DNA of 64,000 bases from Streptomyces changanensis (GTDB lineage Bacteria; Actinomycetota; Actinomycetes; Streptomycetales; Streptomycetaceae). A program made the translations under genes and the position numbers. The stretch covers positions 248,001 to 312,000 of the forward strand of contig NZ_CP102332.1 in NCBI RefSeq assembly GCF_024600715.1, read 5' to 3'. Every line of letters begins with the position of its first letter. Within the stretch, counting starts at the first letter, position 1. This document shows positions 1 through 9,058 of the stretch, piece by piece. The notes under the pieces are model-generated. The model searched no databases, was not told the DNA's origin, and saw only the letters and a list, made by a program, of their open reading frames with translations.

Positions 1-1
1 G

Positions 2-1339
2 CTCCTCGCCGTGGTGGCCTGCTGCGCCCTGGTGGTGCGGACCGTCGTGGACGAGGAGCTGGACGTGGACGCGCGACTGCGGGGCGCGTTGCGGCGCGAC
101 ACGTTCGACCCGGAGAGGTTGCCGCGACCGGGGCACCTGGAGCCGTGGGCGGCCGCGCGGATCGCGGCCGTGGCCGACGCCCAGCGGGGCAACGTCAGCT
201 GCTACAGCGGCCATTCACCGTTCGTCGGGTACGGCAGGCGCGACGGGGAGTGGACGCTGTCGGTGCCGCTGCTGCCCGCCGACCCGGGTCCGGGCGGGGA
301 GCGCGGTCCCCGGACCGTCGGCGGCTTCGACGCCTGGGACGTCGTGGAGCGGCTGCGGCACCGGTTGCGCGGGGCGGCACAGGAGCCGGGGGCGCCCCTG
401 CGGGGCGTCGGAAGCGGGGATCGGGCCACCGGACGGGCCGCCGCGGAACGTGACGGGGCCGGTGGGTGGGACGGCGCGGGCGGGCGGGACGGCCTCGGCG
501 GGCGGCCCGGCGCGGAGGGGCGCATCGAGGGGCTGGTGGTGGAGGACCGGGTGTTCGTCAGCGGCAGGGAGGTCGTACGGGACGGGCGGCTGCTGCCCGA
601 CCCGCTGCGGCCGCCCGCCACGCGGCTGCCCACCGAGGCGCTGCGGTGGATCGCGCGGCGCCCGGACGGTGTCGCGCGGCACTTCCTCGCCTCCCACGTA
701 CCGCTGTGGGGCGGGGAGATCGTGCCGACGCACTTCCTGCACGTGGCGGTGGAGGGTAGGACGTTGCACCTGCGGTGCGAGCGGTTCGTCCTGGGGCCGG
801 TACGGCGTGACCTGCATGTGGTGGACCTGCTGCCGGCGGGCGCCCCCACCGCACGGCGGCGCCGCTCGTTGGCGCTGCGGGCGCTGCGGCGGTCGGGGGG
901 CGCGCTGTGGGCGGCGCCGCGGTCGTGCCTGTCGGACGCCCTCGCCGACCGGCGCAGGCGGGTGCGTCGGCGCCACGAGGCGCGGGCCGCGGGCGACGAC
1001 CCCGCGTACGACCGCGGCGCGCGGATCAGCGTCCGCGAGGCCGCGCAGGGGCCCGAGTACTTCCACCACTTCCAGCTGGTCGACGCCCTGCGGACGCTGA
1101 ACGCCCTCGACCGGCACGCGCTGGCGGCCGTCCGGGACTTCCTCGACGACCACGGGGTCGACACGACCGACTTCCGGACCCAGACCCAGACCATCCTCAA
1201 CCACGGCGTGCTGCAGACGGGCGGGGTGAGCGTGGTCGGGAACCAGGCCGTCGGCACCGGCGCCCAGGCGACCGCGAAGTCGACCACGGCGCGGGCCGGT
1301 GGCCCGCCGCCGCCGTCCGGCCCCACGGCCACCCGATGA
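2..1339 (+). CDS. Conserved Streptomyces-type membrane protein of unknown function, 5' end cut by window
   Basis: The frame is open from the first bases, so the true start lies upstream; 445 residues are visible. The protein begins inside a hydrophobic helix (LLAVVACCALVVRT), so it is probably anchored in the membrane with a large soluble part. Residues about 60-75 carry a YSGHSPFVGYG motif that I recall from conserved hypothetical membrane proteins of Streptomyces. A Gly/Arg/Asp-rich low-complexity insert sits near residues 140-175. The C-terminus contains an FRTQTQTILNHG segment followed by a Gly/Asn stretch (SVVGNQAVGTGA), which recurs in the next protein. The stop overlaps an ATG of the next frame, so the two genes are probably translated together. 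I do not know its function. Confidence 0.8.
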   Translation, partial: LLAVVACCALVVRTVVDEELDVDARLRGALRRDTFDPERLPRPGHLEPWAAARIAAVADAQRGNVSCYSGHSPFVGYGRRDGEWTLSVPLLPADPGPGGERGPRTVGGFDAWDVVERLRHRLRGAAQEPGAPLRGVGSGDRATGRAAAERDGAGGWDGAGGRDGLGGRPGAEGRIEGLVVEDRVFVSGREVVRDGRLLPDPLRPPATRLPTEALRWIARRPDGVARHFLASHVPLWGGEIVPTHFLHVAVEGRTLHLRCERFVLGPVRRDLHVVDLLPAGAPTARRRRSLALRALRRSGGALWAAPRSCLSDALADRRRRVRRRHEARAAGDDPAYDRGARISVREAAQGPEYFHHFQLVDALRTLNALDRHALAAVRDFLDDHGVDTTDFRTQTQTILNHGVLQTGGVSVVGNQAVGTGAQATAKSTTARAGGPPPPSGPTATR

Positions 1340-1350
1340 CAGGAGGGAAC

Positions 1351-1761
1351 GTGCCCCGTCAAGCCGATCCGTCGCCCGGCGAGCCGGGCGAGGCCCGCGT
1401 GCTCAACTTCGGCGTCCAGCAGTACGGGGGGCAGAGCTCCGTCGGCAACCAGGCGGTCGGTCCGGGCGCGCGCGCCGTGGCCGCCCATGTCTCGGTGCAG
1501 GCGCCGTCGGCGGACCAGCGGGCCGAGGTGGAGGCCCTGCTGCTGCTCGTCGAGCGGTTGCTGGACGAGCACCGGGCCGCGCTGCCGGACCAGGAGTCGC
1601 CCCGTACCGAACTGCGCCGGTTGCGCGAGGAGCTGGACGAGGGAGAGCCGGAGCCGGGGGTGGTGCGGCGGGCCCTGGAGCGGCTGGCGCTGTTCGCCCA
1701 GCCCGCGGCGCCGCTGGCGGCCGCCGTGGCCGAACTGACGCGGGTCGTGCAGTCCTTCTGA
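1351..1761 (+). CDS. Small helical protein sharing a GNQAVG segment with its upstream neighbour
   Basis: This 136-residue protein starts at GTG 1351 behind AGGAGG at 1341-1346. An in-frame ATG at 1336 overlaps the upstream stop as ATGA and is an alternative start. Residues about 18-40 are Gly/Gln/Asn-rich (GVQQYGGQSSVGNQAVGPGA) and match the tail of the upstream protein. The remaining 80 or so residues look like amphipathic helices rich in Glu, Leu and Arg (VEALLLLVERLLDEH, ELRRLREELDE). No signal peptide or membrane segment is present. The tight coupling and shared segment suggest the two products act together. The segment resembles short Gly/Asn stretches seen in small accessory proteins of actinobacterial conflict systems, but that link is only an inference. 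Confidence 0.75.
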   Translation: MPRQADPSPGEPGEARVLNFGVQQYGGQSSVGNQAVGPGARAVAAHVSVQAPSADQRAEVEALLLLVERLLDEHRAALPDQESPRTELRRLREELDEGEPEPGVVRRALERLALFAQPAAPLAAAVAELTRVVQSF

Positions 1762-1781
1762 CGCCGCTCACCTCGTGCGGG

Positions 1782-1822
1782 CTTCTGGTCCAGACCTCTT
1801 GACGAAAGGTCTGGACCAGAAG
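1782..1822 (+). promoter_or_regulatory. Double DasR-type operator flanking a -35 element, chitinase promoter
   Basis: A perfect 16-bp inverted repeat, CTTCTGGTCCAGACCT at 1782-1797 and AGGTCTGGACCAGAAG at 1807-1822, is separated by 9 nt. Each arm holds TGGTCCAGACC or its complement, matching the DasR site (dre, near TGGTCTAGACCA) and the 12-bp repeats described in Streptomyces chitinase promoters. TTGACG at 1799-1804, a good -35 hexamer, lies exactly between the two boxes, so bound repressor would block RNA polymerase. No clear -10 is visible. DasR is known to be released by aminosugar phosphates. The repeat lies 107 bp before the chitinase start. Confidence 0.8.
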
Positions 1823-1928
1823 ACCCTGGCCTTCCGTCGAGTGCCGTCGAGCGCCTGTCGCATCCGTCGGGCGCCGTCGAGGGTGGCGCCCGGGGGACGT
1901 CGAGGGACGCCGGGGAAGGAGCGCGGAC

Positions 1929-3026
1929 ATGCCGCGACACGGAAGGACGTCACTGGCTCTGGGGCTCGCCGCGGCGGTCCTCGCGCACCTGCCGGCCGCG
2001 GCGCTCCCCGCGGCCGCCCGGCCGGCGCCCGTCGGTGCCGGGGCGCCCGCCGGCGGGGTGCCCGCCCCGGCGACGTGCCCGCTCAAGCCACGGCCCGCCG
2101 GGAAGGTCCTCCAGGGGTACTGGGAGAACTGGGACGGCGCCGCCAACGGCGTCCACCCGCCCTTCGGCTGGACCCCGATCACCGACCCGCGCATCAGGCC
2201 GCACGGCTACAACGTCGTCACCACCGCCTTTCCCGTGATCCGGTCGGACGGCACGGCGCTGTGGGAGAACGGCATGGACACCACCGTGAAGGTGCCCACG
2301 CCGGCCGAGATGTGCGAGGCCAAGGCGGCCGGGCTCACCGTGCTGCTCTCCATCGGCGGCGCCACCGCGGGGATCGACCTGAACTCCACCGCCGTCGCGG
2401 ACCGGTTCGTCGCCACGGTCGTGCCCATCCTGAAGGCCCACAACTTCGACGGCATCGACATCGACATCGAGACCGGCCTCGTCGGCAGCGGCGACGTCAC
2501 CCGGCCCTCGCCCTCTCAGGCCAACCTCATGCGCATCATCGACGGCATCCTGGAACGCATGCCCCCGGGCTTCGGACTGACCATGGCCCCGGAGACGGCC
2601 TACGTCACCGGCGGAAGCGTGGTCTACGGCTCCATCTGGGGCGCCTATCTGCCCCTCGTGAAGAAGTACGCGGACAACGGCCGTCTGTGGTGGCTGAACA
2701 TGCAGTACTACAACGGCAGCATGTACGGGTGCTCCGGCGACTCCTACGAGGCCGGCACGGTCGCCGGCTTCACCGCCCAGACCGACTGCCTGGACCGGGG
2801 GCTCGTCGTGCAGGGCACCACCATCCGCGTCCCGTACGACCGGCAGGTGCCCGGGCTGCCCGCGCAGCGGGGAGCCGGTGGCGGCTACATGCCGCCGGCC
2901 ACCGTCGCCCAGGCGTGGAAGGCGTACGGCGGCCGGCTGAAGGGGCTCATGACCTGGTCGCTCAACTGGGACGGGTCACGGAACTGGACCTTCGGCGACA
3001 ACGTCCGGGCCCTCCAGGGCCGCTGA
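1929..3026 (+). CDS. Secreted GH18 chitinase
   Basis: The 365-residue protein has a Sec-type signal peptide (charged N-terminus, then LALGLAAAVLAHLPAAAL) and an Ala/Pro-rich stretch to about residue 50. A single GH18 domain fills the rest. The catalytic DxxDxDxE motif is D174-G-I-D-I-D-I-E181, with E181 as the acid. SIGGA, MAPE, MQYY and the closing MTWSLNWD strand are all in order, so the domain looks intact. No carbohydrate-binding module is attached. It should cleave chitin outside the cell by substrate-assisted hydrolysis. The start is supported by AAGGAG at 1916-1921. A DasR-like double operator upstream implies induction by chitin breakdown products. A relation to endo-beta-N-acetylglucosaminidases within GH18 cannot be fully excluded. 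Confidence 0.93.
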   Translation: MPRHGRTSLALGLAAAVLAHLPAAALPAAARPAPVGAGAPAGGVPAPATCPLKPRPAGKVLQGYWENWDGAANGVHPPFGWTPITDPRIRPHGYNVVTTAFPVIRSDGTALWENGMDTTVKVPTPAEMCEAKAAGLTVLLSIGGATAGIDLNSTAVADRFVATVVPILKAHNFDGIDIDIETGLVGSGDVTRPSPSQANLMRIIDGILERMPPGFGLTMAPETAYVTGGSVVYGSIWGAYLPLVKKYADNGRLWWLNMQYYNGSMYGCSGDSYEAGTVAGFTAQTDCLDRGLVVQGTTIRVPYDRQVPGLPAQRGAGGGYMPPATVAQAWKAYGGRLKGLMTWSLNWDGSRNWTFGDNVRALQGR

Positions 3027-3105
3027 CGGACCGCCGGGACCGGCCCGGCCGAGTGTCTGCCCGGTACGCGCGCGGGGATCCGCCCGGCGCGGGCCGGGCC
3101 CCGCC

Positions 3106-4062
3106 TCAGGCGACGGCCACCCCGGCCGGGAGCACGACCTCCCACGTGTCCACCGCGTGGAGCGTGCGCATGCCGTGCGCCTCGTAGACGCGCAGGGCGC
3201 CCGTCTCGTTCTGCGTGTCCACACCGAGGCCGATCGTGTCGCGCCCCCGCGCCGCGTAGACGGCGAACGCGTGGCGCAGCAGGTGCCCGGCGACGCCCCG
3301 GCCCCGGAACGACCGGCGCACCCCGATGTTGCCGATCCAGGCCATGTTCTTGCGGTCGTCGCGCGAGAACAGCACGGCGGCGTCCTCGGCCCCGACCGAG
3401 GCGATCCACACGAGCGACCAGTCGATGCGGTCACCGCCCCCGATGTCGTCGAGCCACTGCGCGTAGGTGCGGGGCTGGTGGTCGAAGTGCTCCGAGAACG
3501 TCTCCTGGAGCAGGGCGTGGGCGCGCTGCCGGTCCACGTCGTCCCGGCAGTCGCGCAGCACCACACCGGCGGGCGGCTCGGGCGCGGCCTGGTCGGCGGC
3601 GGAGAGCGGACGGGTCATCACGTGGTAGCGCCGCACCCGGCGCCAGCCCCGACGGGCGATCATGTCGAGGTCGGTGGTGGGCTCGGCGTTGAGGTGCAGG
3701 TGGAGCACCGCGCGGGACGCGCCGTTGGCGCGGGCCCGGTCCGCGGCGCGGTCCTCGGCGAACGCGAGCAGCCGCTCCCCGGCGGCCTCGTGACCGGGCA
3801 GCACGTAGTGGTCGGCGTCGATGCGCTCGCCCTGGGACTCGTCCCACACGAGGGCGTAGGCGACGAGCCGGTCGCCGTCGAAGGCGAGCCAGGAGTCCCG
3901 GGCGAGGTCGACCTCGGGGTGGGCGAGGTCCGCCTCGACGGAGTGCAGGTCCGTGTCGGGCCTGCCCGTCTCGATCGTGTCGATCTCGTTGAGCAGCGCG
4001 CATATGAGCGACGCGTCCCCGGTGGTGGCGGGGCGGACGGCGTAGGGGGCTTCCGAATGCAT
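3106..4062 (-). CDS. Tandem GNAT-family N-acetyltransferase (MshD-like fold)
   Basis: A 318-residue protein starting at MHSEAPYAVRP. I preferred this ATG to an upstream one because the extra residues are low complexity and the acetyltransferase fold begins just after it. Two GNAT halves are visible. The N-terminal half (about 5-165) is degenerate. The C-terminal half (about 175-318) has the acetyl-CoA binding motif R-x-x-G-x-G/A as RSFRGRGVAGHLL, followed by VDTQNETGALRVYEAHG. This layout matches mycothiol synthase and related tandem acetyltransferases. The substrate cannot be read from sequence. It converges on the chitinase gene with 79 bp between stops. Confidence 0.8.
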   Translation of the reverse strand: MHSEAPYAVRPATTGDASLICALLNEIDTIETGRPDTDLHSVEADLAHPEVDLARDSWLAFDGDRLVAYALVWDESQGERIDADHYVLPGHEAAGERLLAFAEDRAADRARANGASRAVLHLHLNAEPTTDLDMIARRGWRRVRRYHVMTRPLSAADQAAPEPPAGVVLRDCRDDVDRQRAHALLQETFSEHFDHQPRTYAQWLDDIGGGDRIDWSLVWIASVGAEDAAVLFSRDDRKNMAWIGNIGVRRSFRGRGVAGHLLRHAFAVYAARGRDTIGLGVDTQNETGALRVYEAHGMRTLHAVDTWEVVLPAGVAVA

Positions 4063-4602
4063 CAGGCCACTCTCGGACCGTGGCCACGTCCCCGGCAAAC
4101 GATTTCCCGCACCCGACGCCCCTCCCCCATGCCCGATCGGTACCGAACCGGGAGCGAGGGCCACCGGCCGGCGTCACGCCTCCGCCAGGGGCCCGCAGCG
4201 CACACCGGCGGGCGACGCCGTTCACGGGACGTCGTCCGGGCCACTGCCTCGTCCGTGCGCGCCCGCTCGTCGTCGTGCACGGGGCCCGTGCGGTCGGTCA
4301 CGCGCGCGGTCCCGTACCGGGGCACGACCCGTCGGCGGTGGTGGCGGCCGGGATCCCGACCCGGGTGACGCGGTCCCCGGCCGCCGGTGCCGTGCACGGC
4401 GTTCTCGAAGGGGAGCATCGCCCCGGGGAGACGGTCCGACGCCCTGCTGACGGGTGCGCGCCACGAAGCGTGTCGAGACGACGGCGCGCACGTCCGCCGG
4501 GGCGGCGGACGTGCGCGGGGTGCCGTCGGCAGGCCGGGCGGGTCGCACGGGGCCGGTCGGCCGGGGCCGCGGACGGGGGCGTGCGGGCGGTGGACGGGAG
4601 GG
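4063..4602. other. Gene-free interval of 540 bp with a strong hairpin
   Basis: No frame here has a credible start with a ribosome-binding site, and the open frames give Arg/Pro-rich shadow peptides. The only clear structure is the hairpin at 4485-4517. The right part is the 3' region of the MFS gene and the left part should hold the promoter of the GNAT gene. Confidence 0.5.
4485..4517 (-). terminator. Hairpin downstream of the MFS transporter gene
   Basis: Perfect 15-bp arms CGCGCACGTCCGCCG and CGGCGGACGTGCGCG are separated by GGG. The hairpin lies 86 bp past the MFS stop. There is no U-tract, as is usual for Streptomyces terminators. Confidence 0.6.
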
Positions 4603-6105
4603 TCAGGGGCGCAGGGAGACGGGCTCGGTGGGGGCGTCGGGGGTGCCGCCGGCGGCGTGGGCCGACAGCGGTGTCGCGATCTCCTCCAGGGACTTGCGCT
4701 CCGCCGCGACGGCGAAGAAGAGGGCGACGAGACCGCCCACGACCATCACGGCCGCGCCGAGGCAGAAGGCCAGCACCGTGTCGCCGACCACCCCGCTCTC
4801 GGTGAGCTCGGCGAAGATGAGCGGGCCGGAGATGCCGCCGGCCGCCGTGCCGACCGCGTAGAAGAACGCGATGGCCATGGCTCGGGTCTCCATCGGGAAG
4901 ATCTCGCTGACGGTCAGGTACGCCGAGCTGGCGCCCGCCGAGGCGAAGAAGAGGACCACGCACCAGCAGGCGGTGAGCGTCGTCGCGGTCAGCACCTCCT
5001 GGCCGAAGAGCCACGCGGTGACGAAGAGCAGGGCGCCCGACAGCAGGTACGTGCCGGCGATCATCGGGCGGCGGCCCCAGGTGTCGAAGAGCCGGCCCAG
5101 CGTCAGGGGGCCGAGGAAGTTGCCGAGCGCGATCACCGCGAAGAAGTAGCCGGTCGAACCGCTCGGGACGTCGTAGAACGTCGCGAGGATCGCGCCGAAG
5201 CCGAAGGTGATGGCGTTGTAGAGGAACGCCTGCCCGACGAAGAGGGCGAAGCCGAGGACGGCGCGCCGGGGGTAGGTGCGTACCAGGGTCCGGGCGATCT
5301 CGGCGAAGCCGATGCTGTGCCGCTGCTTGATGGTGATGGAGCCGGCGGGCGGGGCGAGCGCCTTGCCGGTGTCCCGTTCGACCCGCCGCTCGGCGTCCGC
5401 GACGATCGCCTCGGCGCCCTCTTCACGGCCGTGGATGAACATCCAGCGCGGGCTCTCCGGGACGTGCCGCCGGACGAGCAGGACGGCGAGGCCGAGGACG
5501 ACGCCGAGCCCGAAGGAGACGCGCCAGCCGATGTCCTTGGGGAGGATGTCGGTGTCGAGGAGCACGACGGACAGCAGCGAGCCGCCCATGGCGCCGAGCC
5601 AGAAGCTGCCGTTGATGACGAGGTCGACGCGGCCGCGGTACTTGCTGGGGATGAGCTCGTCGATCGCGGAGTTGATGGCCGCGTACTCACCGCCGATGCC
5701 CATGCCGGTGAGGAAGCGGAAGAGGAAGAACCACCAGGACGAGTAGGAGAACGCCGTCATCGCGGTGGCGCCGAGGTAGACCGCGAGGGTGATGAGGAAG
5801 AGCTTCTTGCGGCCGTAGCGGTCGGTCAGCCAGCCGAAGAGCAGGGCGCCCGAGCAGGCGCCCGCCACGTACAGGGCGGCGGCGACACCGGTGACCTGGG
5901 TGCTGCTGATGGCGAGGCCGCTGCCCTCCTCGGACAGCCGGCCCGCCATGTTGCCGACGATGGTGACCTCGAGCCCGTCGAGGATCCACACGGTGCCGAG
6001 CCCGATGACGATCATCCAGTGCCACCGCGACCACGGCAGCCGGTCCAGCCGGGCGGGGATCTGCGTCGTGACGGTCCCGTCCAGCGCCTGCCCGTCTTCT
6101 CTCAT
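4603..6105 (-). CDS. MFS transporter, sugar/organic-acid symporter type
   Basis: The 500-residue protein has about 12 hydrophobic segments. The MFS loop motif DRYGRKK follows TM2, [12 protein letters not shown] lies in TM4, PESPRW follows TM6 and DTWGRRP is the repeat motif after TM8. PESPRW and the R-x3-G-x-G pattern place it with sugar and aromatic-acid proton symporters (SP/AAHS/MHS branch). The substrate is not predictable. GGAGG lies 6 nt before the ATG. It is divergent from ramC with 355 bp between, so the two promoters share an intergenic region, but nothing suggests a role in SapB export. Confidence 0.88.
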   Translation of the reverse strand: MREDGQALDGTVTTQIPARLDRLPWSRWHWMIVIGLGTVWILDGLEVTIVGNMAGRLSEEGSGLAISSTQVTGVAAALYVAGACSGALLFGWLTDRYGRKKLFLITLAVYLGATAMTAFSYSSWWFFLFRFLTGMGIGGEYAAINSAIDELIPSKYRGRVDLVINGSFWLGAMGGSLLSVVLLDTDILPKDIGWRVSFGLGVVLGLAVLLVRRHVPESPRWMFIHGREEGAEAIVADAERRVERDTGKALAPPAGSITIKQRHSIGFAEIARTLVRTYPRRAVLGFALFVGQAFLYNAITFGFGAILATFYDVPSGSTGYFFAVIALGNFLGPLTLGRLFDTWGRRPMIAGTYLLSGALLFVTAWLFGQEVLTATTLTACWCVVLFFASAGASSAYLTVSEIFPMETRAMAIAFFYAVGTAAGGISGPLIFAELTESGVVGDTVLAFCLGAAVMVVGGLVALFFAVAAERKSLEEIATPLSAHAAGGTPDAPTEPVSLRP

Positions 6106-6460
6106 CGCTTACCTCCACGGCGTAAGGGGCCGCATCCACGTACCCCATGATCAATCCGGGGAAACGGGGCCTCACCCGTGCGGCCTGACGCTCCGGGGCG
6201 GGGCGGGAGGGTCGGAGCGGACGGGACGGGCAGGCCGGAGCGCACGGTACGGGCGGAGGGGCCCGGGCCGGTGGGAACGGGGCCCGCGGTACGGCTGGGG
6301 CCGGGTGTGACCAGTAGTGCCCGTGGGGCGTCGGGGTGCTGGGGCGCCCGAGGTTACTCGTGCGTTCCGCACGGCTCATTGCTGACAGCTGCGACTGTCG
6401 GCGGCCCTGTGCCGGGTGGCAACGTTCTTCCTGTCGCCGTCGCTGACCGAAGGAGCAGGT
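6106..6460. promoter_or_regulatory. Divergent intergenic region with the ramC promoter
   Basis: This 355-bp gap separates the MFS start from ramC and must hold both promoters. An imperfect inverted repeat, GCTGACAG-N6-CTGTCGGC near 6380-6401, lies about 60-80 bp before ramC. AAGGAG at 6450-6455 sits 5 nt before the ramC GTG. RamR is known to bind repeats upstream of ramC in S. coelicolor. I cannot assign those boxes by eye here. Confidence 0.45.
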
Positions 6461-9058
6461 GTGATCAAGGGATACGCCACCTTCTGCGACGCGGACCGCC
6501 ACTTCTACGACGCACCGCACCGGCTGTCCGCGGAACGCCAGGGGGGCAGGGGTGCGCTCTACGCGGCGGCGCTGACGCCGGTGCCCGAGGGCTGGCGGCG
6601 CAACCGCAGCGGTGACTGGCTGGCGCTGCGCCCGGTCGGAGCGGAACTGCCGGCGCAGGGGTGGAAGATCCACGTGTCGGCCTGCCTGGAGAACGCGGAA
6701 ACGATTCTGGCCCGGGTGTCGGAGTACTGCCTCACCCACCGGATCGCCTTCAAGTTCGTCCCGAGCCGCTACCTGCTCCACACCCGCAACGCCAAGTACG
6801 CCGACCGCGCGGCCAGCGGCAAGTTCATCACCGTCTACCCGGCCGACGACGACCAGTGCCACCGCGTCGCCCGCGACCTGGACGCGCTCCTCGCCGGCGA
6901 GGACGGCCCGTACATCCTCAGCGACCTGCGTTGGGGCGAGGGCCCGGTGTACCTCAGGTACGGCAGCTTCACGCAGCGGCACTGCTACGACGAGGACGGC
7001 GAGCTGCGCCCCGCCGTGGAGGACCCGGACGGGAAGCTCGTCCCCGACCTGCGGGGGCCGGTCTTCCGGACGCCGCCCTGGGTGCGGGTGCCGGACTTCC
7101 TCCGGCCGCACCTGGCGGACCGCCACGCCGTGACCCTCGCCGACGTGCCGTACACCGTCGAGCGGGCCCTGCACTTCTCCAACGGCGGCGGCGTCTACGT
7201 CGGCCACGACTCCCGCACCGGCGAGAAGGTCGTCCTCAAGGAGGCCCGGCCGCACGCCGGGCTGGCCGCCGACGGCGCCGACGCCGTGACCCGGCTGCAG
7301 CGGGAGCGCGAGGCCCTGGAACGGCTCTCCGGGCTCCCCTGCACGCCCGAGGTGCGCGGCGGGTTCGAACTGGGCGGCCACCACTTCCTCGCGATGGAGT
7401 ACATCGAGGGCAAGCCGCTCAACACCTTCTTCGCCCGCCGCCACCCGCTGATCGAGGCGGACCCGACGCCGGAGTCCCTCGCCGAGTACACCGCGTGGGC
7501 CCTGCGCGTCCACCGGATGGTGGAGGAGGCCGTGGCGGCGGTCCACGCCCGCGGCGTGGTCTTCAACGACCTGCACCTCTTCAACATCATGCTCTCCGAG
7601 GACGAGTCGTCCGTGGTCCTGCTCGACTTCGAGGCGGCCGCGCACATCGACGACAACCGCCGCCAGACCGTCGCCAACCCGGCCTTCGTGGCCCCCGCCG
7701 ACCGGCGCGGCTTCGACGTCGACCGGTACGCCCTGGCCTGTCTGCGCATCGCGCTCTTCCTCCCGCTCACCAGCCTCCTCCCGCTGGACCCGGAGAAGGC
7801 CCGGCACCTCGCGGACGTGGCCGCGGCCCAGTTCCCGGTACCGCGCGCCTTCCTCGACGAGGCGGTGGCCGAGATCCTCAAGGGGCGGCCGGACGCGGTC
7901 GGCGACGGGCCGTACCTGCCGGTGGAACCGGGTGACTGGCCCCGCAGCCGCGACTCGATGGCGCGGGCCGTGACCGCGTCGGCGTCGCCCGACCGGGAGG
8001 ACCGCTTCTTCCCCGGCGACATCGCCCAGTTCGCCACCGCGGGCGGCGGGTTGACGCTCGGCTACGGCGCCGCGGGCGTGCTGTACGCCCTGGCCGAGAC
8101 GGGCGCGCCGGCCCACCCTGACGCGCAGGAATGGCTCCTGCGGCGGGTCAAGGAGCCGCCGTCGGGCAGCCCCCTCGGGCTGTACGACGGCCTGGCCGGC
8201 ATCGCCTGGGCCCTGGACCGCCTGGGCCATCCCGCCCCGGCCGCGGACCTCGCCGGACTGGCGATGGCCCGCCCCTGGGAGGGCGTCGCGCCCGACCTGC
8301 ACAGCGGCCTCGCGGGGGTCGGCCTGGCCCTGGACGCCCTCGGCCACCGGGACGCCGCCCTGCGCTGCGCGGAACTCGTCGCCCGCGCGCTGCCCGGCAT
8401 CACCCGCGCCGGCCTGCTGTACGGGGCGTCCGGACCCGCGCTGCTCTTCATCCGCCTGTATGAACGCACCGGCGACGCCGCCCTGTTGGACCTGGCCGCC
8501 GACGCGCTCGGCCGCGACCTGGACCGCTGCGTCGTGAGCGCCGGCGGGACACTCCAGGTGGACGAGGGATGGCGGACCATGCCGTACCTGGGCGCCGGCA
8601 GCGTGGGCATCGGCATGGTGCTCGACGACTTCGCCGCGCACCGGACCGACGAGCGGTTCGAGCGGGCGCGCGGCGAGATCGTCCGGGCCGCACAGGCCAC
8701 GTTCTACGCCCAGCCCGGGCTGTTCCGGGGCGCGGCGGGCATGGTCCTGCACCTGAGCCGCACCACCACCCCGGGTCCCGGCACCCACCCCTCGGACGTA
8801 CGACGCCAGATCGACGCCCTGGCCCGCCACGCGGTGCCGTACCAGGGACATCTGGCCTTCCCCGGCGAGCAGATGATGCGGTTGTCCATGGATCTCGCCA
8901 CGGGCACCGCCGGCTGTCTGCTGGCCCTCGGCAGCGCCGCGACCGACGGCCGCGCGCACCTGCCGTTCCTCCCGCCGCTGCGGCGGCCCCAGACCCGGTC
9001 CCAGTCAGGGACCGCGGAAGAGCACACCGTGCCCATGAAGGAAAGGAATCGATCATGA
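6461..9058 (+). CDS. ramC: RamC, class III lanthipeptide synthetase for SapB
   Basis: The 865-residue protein starts at GTG 6461 behind AAGGAG. It has the LanKC layout: an N-terminal phosphoSer/Thr lyase-like region (about 1-210), a Ser/Thr kinase-like domain with VVLKEA (near 257), GVVFNDLHLFNIML (near 365) and LLDFEAA (near 387), and a C-terminal cyclase-like domain (about 520-850) with repeated GLAG/GAGSVG motifs. The cyclase domain lacks the Cys/Cys/His zinc ligands of true LanC, as expected for class III. It should phosphorylate and dehydrate serines of RamS and help form the rings. The stop overlaps the ramS start, so synthetase and substrate are translationally coupled. Identity as RamC/AmfT rests on the ramS gene next door. 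Confidence 0.95.
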   Translation: MIKGYATFCDADRHFYDAPHRLSAERQGGRGALYAAALTPVPEGWRRNRSGDWLALRPVGAELPAQGWKIHVSACLENAETILARVSEYCLTHRIAFKFVPSRYLLHTRNAKYADRAASGKFITVYPADDDQCHRVARDLDALLAGEDGPYILSDLRWGEGPVYLRYGSFTQRHCYDEDGELRPAVEDPDGKLVPDLRGPVFRTPPWVRVPDFLRPHLADRHAVTLADVPYTVERALHFSNGGGVYVGHDSRTGEKVVLKEARPHAGLAADGADAVTRLQREREALERLSGLPCTPEVRGGFELGGHHFLAMEYIEGKPLNTFFARRHPLIEADPTPESLAEYTAWALRVHRMVEEAVAAVHARGVVFNDLHLFNIMLSEDESSVVLLDFEAAAHIDDNRRQTVANPAFVAPADRRGFDVDRYALACLRIALFLPLTSLLPLDPEKARHLADVAAAQFPVPRAFLDEAVAEILKGRPDAVGDGPYLPVEPGDWPRSRDSMARAVTASASPDREDRFFPGDIAQFATAGGGLTLGYGAAGVLYALAETGAPAHPDAQEWLLRRVKEPPSGSPLGLYDGLAGIAWALDRLGHPAPAADLAGLAMARPWEGVAPDLHSGLAGVGLALDALGHRDAALRCAELVARALPGITRAGLLYGASGPALLFIRLYERTGDAALLDLAADALGRDLDRCVVSAGGTLQVDEGWRTMPYLGAGSVGIGMVLDDFAAHRTDERFERARGEIVRAAQATFYAQPGLFRGAAGMVLHLSRTTTPGPGTHPSDVRRQIDALARHAVPYQGHLAFPGEQMMRLSMDLATGTAGCLLALGSAATDGRAHLPFLPPLRRPQTRSQSGTAEEHTVPMKERNRS

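Noticed and set aside
1782..1822. The inverted repeat after the first gene pair as a transcription terminator
   Set aside because: Each arm holds a DasR consensus and the loop is a -35 hexamer before a chitinase gene, so an operator explains it better; it may still also terminate.
4222..4548. A 108-codon minus-strand frame in the 540-bp gap
   Set aside because: It lacks a ribosome-binding site, is Arg/Pro-rich and overlaps the hairpin at 4485-4517.
5687..8959. A 1090-codon minus-strand frame opposite ramC
   Set aside because: ramC has clear kinase and cyclase motifs on the plus strand, and this frame has no recognisable domain.
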